In this document: in pieces, positions 4,987-7,234 of the stretch
Layout: each line of letters begins with the position of its first letter
Numbering within the stretch: the first letter of the stretch is position 1
Origin: Pseudomonadota bacterium
GTDB taxonomy: Bacteria; Pseudomonadota; Gammaproteobacteria; Burkholderiales; Ferrovaceae
NCBI GenBank assembly: GCA_021828745.1
Contig: JAJZDE010000063.1
Span: 1-7,234, forward strand
Direction: 5' to 3'
Length of the DNA stretch: 7,234 bases
Notes under the pieces: generated by a model
What the model was told of the DNA's origin: nothing
What the model saw: only the letters and a program-made list of their open reading frames with translations
Databases searched by the model: none
Program-made: the position numbers and the translations under genes

Positions 4987-6278
4987 GGGTTTCCTCCCTT
5001 GGGGGCTTCTGAGAAATGCTGGATGGCAAACTGGTCCTTCCAGTCCTCCTGAACGGCATGAGCCAGAATTCTGAAGGAATGCACGCCATGGGGCAGGGTC
5101 GGCGAGATGGACAGGATCGCGGACAGTCGTCCTGCTGCAGGAATCGTCAGTTGGGTCCGAGACAAATGATACTCTCCCGGCTTCAATCCCTGCACCAACA
5201 ATTCCACTCTTTCAGGACGGTAACGTTTATTGGCGATTTCGATACGGTAATCCAGATCGTTCGCGGCATCTTGCACCTCGGCCCGGTAGGCTGCCAGATG
5301 AAGAGGTTCCCAGGTCCACAGTCCCCAGGAAAAAAAACTCAGTCCCAGGACCATGACGACAGTCATCCACCCCGCGCGTGAGTTCAGGCCGATGGCATTG
5401 TTGCGAAAGTGAATACGCGCTTCCCGTTTGGTTTTGCGTTCGCCAAATTCAAAACTCAGCAACCCCGGATTCCCTTTCTTTGCCTGAAGACGGTTGCAGG
5501 CATCGATACACTCGCCGCAATTGATGCAACTGTCGTAGACATCCGTCTTGCGTGGATCGATGTCTATGAAGCAGGATGTCACGCAATAGTTACACTTTTC
5601 GCAGGCACTGGCGCGGTTCGCGTCATAACGCACATGAAGGGTTTCACGGGTCCGGAAACTGTGCTGCCAAACCCGGTATACGCAGGCAAAACGGCACCAG
5701 AAGTGGCGGATCACGGCAATATCCACCAGAATGATCAAAACAAAAACCGCATAAATCCAATGCAGGGAACTGGCCAATGCAGGATCCGAACGCCAGAGAA
5801 GAAAAGCCAGGATCGTCGAGGGGTCGTAAAAATAGAACAGGGGAATCACCCCCAGGAACATGGAAGCCAACAGGAAGGAAAGGCCCAGCAACACCCAGTT
5901 CCACACACGATTTTTGGCTGGGGCGATGACCGGTGCCTGACCATCCAGGCTGACTTCAGCCCGTTTTCCCAACAGGAGATGGGTCATGTAATTGGCCCAT
6001 TCGGAAAATATGTTCTGTGGGCACACCCACCCGCAAAATACGGTGCCAGCCACGGAATAGAGCATCACCAGAAGGCTGAGCAGGGTGATCCACAATCCGG
6101 CGATCAAAAAGAAGTCGGCGAACCAGATCTGACGATCCAGCACGACCAATGCGCCGGCACGGGGATCGATACGAAACAGTCCCAGGGCTGGCACCAGAAT
6201 GACCAACAAAAGGGTGACCCCCTGCACCACGCGACGGTGCAGATGAAAGCGCGAGACCTGTATCGATGCCCCATTCAT
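4983..6278 (-). CDS. ccoG: Cytochrome c oxidase accessory protein CcoG (FixG/RdxA family)
   Basis: CcoG is an inner-membrane iron-sulfur protein needed for cbb3-type oxidase biogenesis and reported to reduce copper for the assembly route. This 431-residue protein has the family layout: N-terminal helices, the motif CGWVCPQ (C82, C86), several further helices, a paired-cysteine segment FWCRFAC (C195, C199), two ferredoxin-like C-x2-C-x2-C-x3-C clusters (C226, C229, C232, C236 and C251, C254, C257, C261), a helix near 304-322 and an immunoglobulin-like C-terminal domain. It is shorter at the N-terminus than the usual roughly 470 residues, and an in-frame TAA lies directly before ATG 6278, so it cannot extend upstream. 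The prolines that often follow the second cysteine pair and the first cluster are replaced (CVY, CFI), so it is a divergent member. It starts 22 bases after the spermidine-synthase-like gene and overlaps the next gene by four bases. Confidence 0.93.
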   Translation of the reverse strand: MNGASIQVSRFHLHRRVVQGVTLLLVILVPALGLFRIDPRAGALVVLDRQIWFADFFLIAGLWITLLSLLVMLYSVAGTVFCGWVCPQNIFSEWANYMTHLLLGKRAEVSLDGQAPVIAPAKNRVWNWVLLGLSFLLASMFLGVIPLFYFYDPSTILAFLLWRSDPALASSLHWIYAVFVLIILVDIAVIRHFWCRFACVYRVWQHSFRTRETLHVRYDANRASACEKCNYCVTSCFIDIDPRKTDVYDSCINCGECIDACNRLQAKKGNPGLLSFEFGERKTKREARIHFRNNAIGLNSRAGWMTVVMVLGLSFFSWGLWTWEPLHLAAYRAEVQDAANDLDYRIEIANKRYRPERVELLVQGLKPGEYHLSRTQLTIPAAGRLSAILSISPTLPHGVHSFRILAHAVQEDWKDQFAIQHFSEAPKGGNP

Positions 6279-6300
6279 TTAACTCTGCGCTCCCTGAAAT

Positions 6301-7234
6301 TTACTGAAAGTTTTCATTTTTCGCTATCCCGGCTTCGCGGTCAAGAGGGGCTTCGCGCAGCAGGTTCAGGCGGGTTTTTTCTGCTTCGGCAAATTCATGG
6401 CGCTCCCCCTGTATTTTCCAGAGGGCCCTTTGCACCTCTACATGCCACGGAAAACGGAGTGCCAGTTTATCCAGCACGGCTTCTTTTTGGGCGGCAGGCA
6501 ATGGCGCGCGCATCAACTGGGCCAATACCTCATCGGCCAGCGCATAACCCACCCAGCGGTCCCGTGGATTGGCCTCGAACGCAAGGCGAACCAGACGTTC
6601 GGCTTCGCCGTCACGCCCGGTCATACGATCCTGCCAACTTTGCACCAGATACTGGGTGGCATGCCAGGCAGCGGCAAATTCCGGACTCCGGGATTCGGGC
6701 AGATTCAGATCCTGCGCTGCCTGCTCCAGGGAAGGCCTTTGATGCCACAGAGCCGCCAGCGTCATCTCCAGGGCGCCGCCGGTATATTTCAGTCGGGGCA
6801 GGGAAAAATCGATGACGGGGGCCCATTCCTTCTGAACCGGTCCCGGCGTATCAGGAATTTTTCCCCAGTAACGTCCCATCCAGGTCATCACCCCCTCACC
6901 ACCCGTGGCTTCAACTCGTTGATCCGAACTGAGACGTTCCTGACCCGCTTCCACCGTGGACCAGCCTGCCCAGGATTGGCGAAACCCCACCAGAGCCAGA
7001 TGCATGCCGTCCAGAAACAGATACGCATCGGGAAAAACCCGCCGAAAGGTTCTCAACTCCACCTGGAGCGCGGCAGGATCAAATTGGTTCAGGGCCAACC
7101 ATTGGACGAATACCCCATGGGCCGACAAATGATCCCGCACCCGCCCAAACTGTTCCAGGGAAAGTAAAGCCCCCACCCCAGCCAGGTCAGGATGGTAGAG
7201 ATCGCCCACGATGACGTCATAATGGTTTTCCGTG
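6301..7234 (-). CDS. Spermidine-synthase-like protein, C-terminal part (cut by the window edge)
   Basis: The frame runs off the right edge: before the first GTG inside the window (7209) it continues in frame with T-E-N-H-Y-D-V-I-V. Y-D-V-I-V-G-D-L-Y-H-P, then LSLEQFGRVRDHLSAHGVFVQWL and FRRVFPDAYLF, matches the second half of the spermidine/spermine synthase Rossmann domain as found in large, often membrane-fused, SpeE-like proteins. The last 200 residues or so, after about residue 100 of the visible part, are helical and alanine- and leucine-rich, with a tetratricopeptide-like feel (ALADEVLAQL, AEAEKTRLNLL). Without the N-terminus it cannot be said whether transmembrane helices precede the synthase domain, or whether it makes polyamines at all; many fused members have no proven substrate. 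It is probably the gene before ccoG in one operon. Confidence 0.8.
   Translation of the reverse strand, partial: TENHYDVIVGDLYHPDLAGVGALLSLEQFGRVRDHLSAHGVFVQWLALNQFDPAALQVELRTFRRVFPDAYLFLDGMHLALVGFRQSWAGWSTVEAGQERLSSDQRVEATGGEGVMTWMGRYWGKIPDTPGPVQKEWAPVIDFSLPRLKYTGGALEMTLAALWHQRPSLEQAAQDLNLPESRSPEFAAAWHATQYLVQSWQDRMTGRDGEAERLVRLAFEANPRDRWVGYALADEVLAQLMRAPLPAAQKEAVLDKLALRFPWHVEVQRALWKIQGERHEFAEAEKTRLNLLREAPLDREAGIAKNENFQ

Noticed and set aside
5409..6815. A 468-codon open frame on the plus strand
   Set aside because: It lies antisense to ccoG and the spermidine-synthase-like gene, both of which have clear family motifs. Its translation is rich in Gln, His and Pro with no recognisable domain, as expected for a shadow of GC-biased coding sequence.
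6397..7167. A 256-codon plus-strand frame near the right end
   Set aside because: It is antisense to the spermidine-synthase-like gene and shows no motif or ribosome binding site.

Overview
The window looks like chromosomal DNA of a proteobacterium, most likely a betaproteobacterium or a close relative such as an acidophilic chemolithotroph. Base composition is moderately GC-rich by eye. The pairing of a Pseudomonas-type homoserine kinase (ThrB, aminoglycoside-phosphotransferase fold) with a BPSS1780-family membrane protein is typical of Betaproteobacteria. No phage, transposon, CRISPR array, tRNA or rRNA is visible. The genus cannot be fixed from the sequence.

Layout, plus strand. Bases 1-20 may be the last codons of an upstream gene. 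thrB (38-976) overlaps a six-helix BPSS1780-family membrane protein gene (964-1731). After a 117-base gap with a possible promoter comes an exported formylglycine-generating-enzyme-like protein (1849-2622), joined by an ATGA overlap to an SCO1/SenC copper chaperone (2619-3254). Next is a 42-residue single-helix membrane protein (3354-3482) with a candidate promoter, a strong ribosome binding site and a clear Rho-independent terminator. The last plus-strand gene (3605-4129) encodes a four-helix membrane protein that resembles only the last third (helices 9-12, with the H-x-H haem-ligand pair) of the catalytic subunit of haem-copper oxidases and NO reductases.

Layout, minus strand, converging on the above. 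Reading from the right edge: the C-terminal part of a spermidine-synthase-like protein with a helical C-terminal region (6301 to beyond the window), ccoG/fixG (4983-6278), a two-helix membrane protein with a charged N-terminus (4546-4986), and a small lipoprotein with a weak YtkA/FixH-like look (4149-4559). Spacing is 22 bases, then a 4-base overlap, then a 14-base overlap, so this is probably one operon.

How the genes fit together: bases 2619-6278 form a cytochrome-oxidase accessory neighbourhood. An SCO protein (copper delivery to oxidase), CcoG (an iron-sulfur membrane protein for cbb3 oxidase assembly and copper reduction), a tiny one-helix protein of the size of oxidase accessory subunits, and the four-helix oxidase-like protein lie together. 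No complete catalytic subunit (CcoN), CcoO or CcoP is present in the window. The four-helix single-arc protein, the 42-residue protein and the two unrecognised genes after ccoG are the best candidates for something poorly described.
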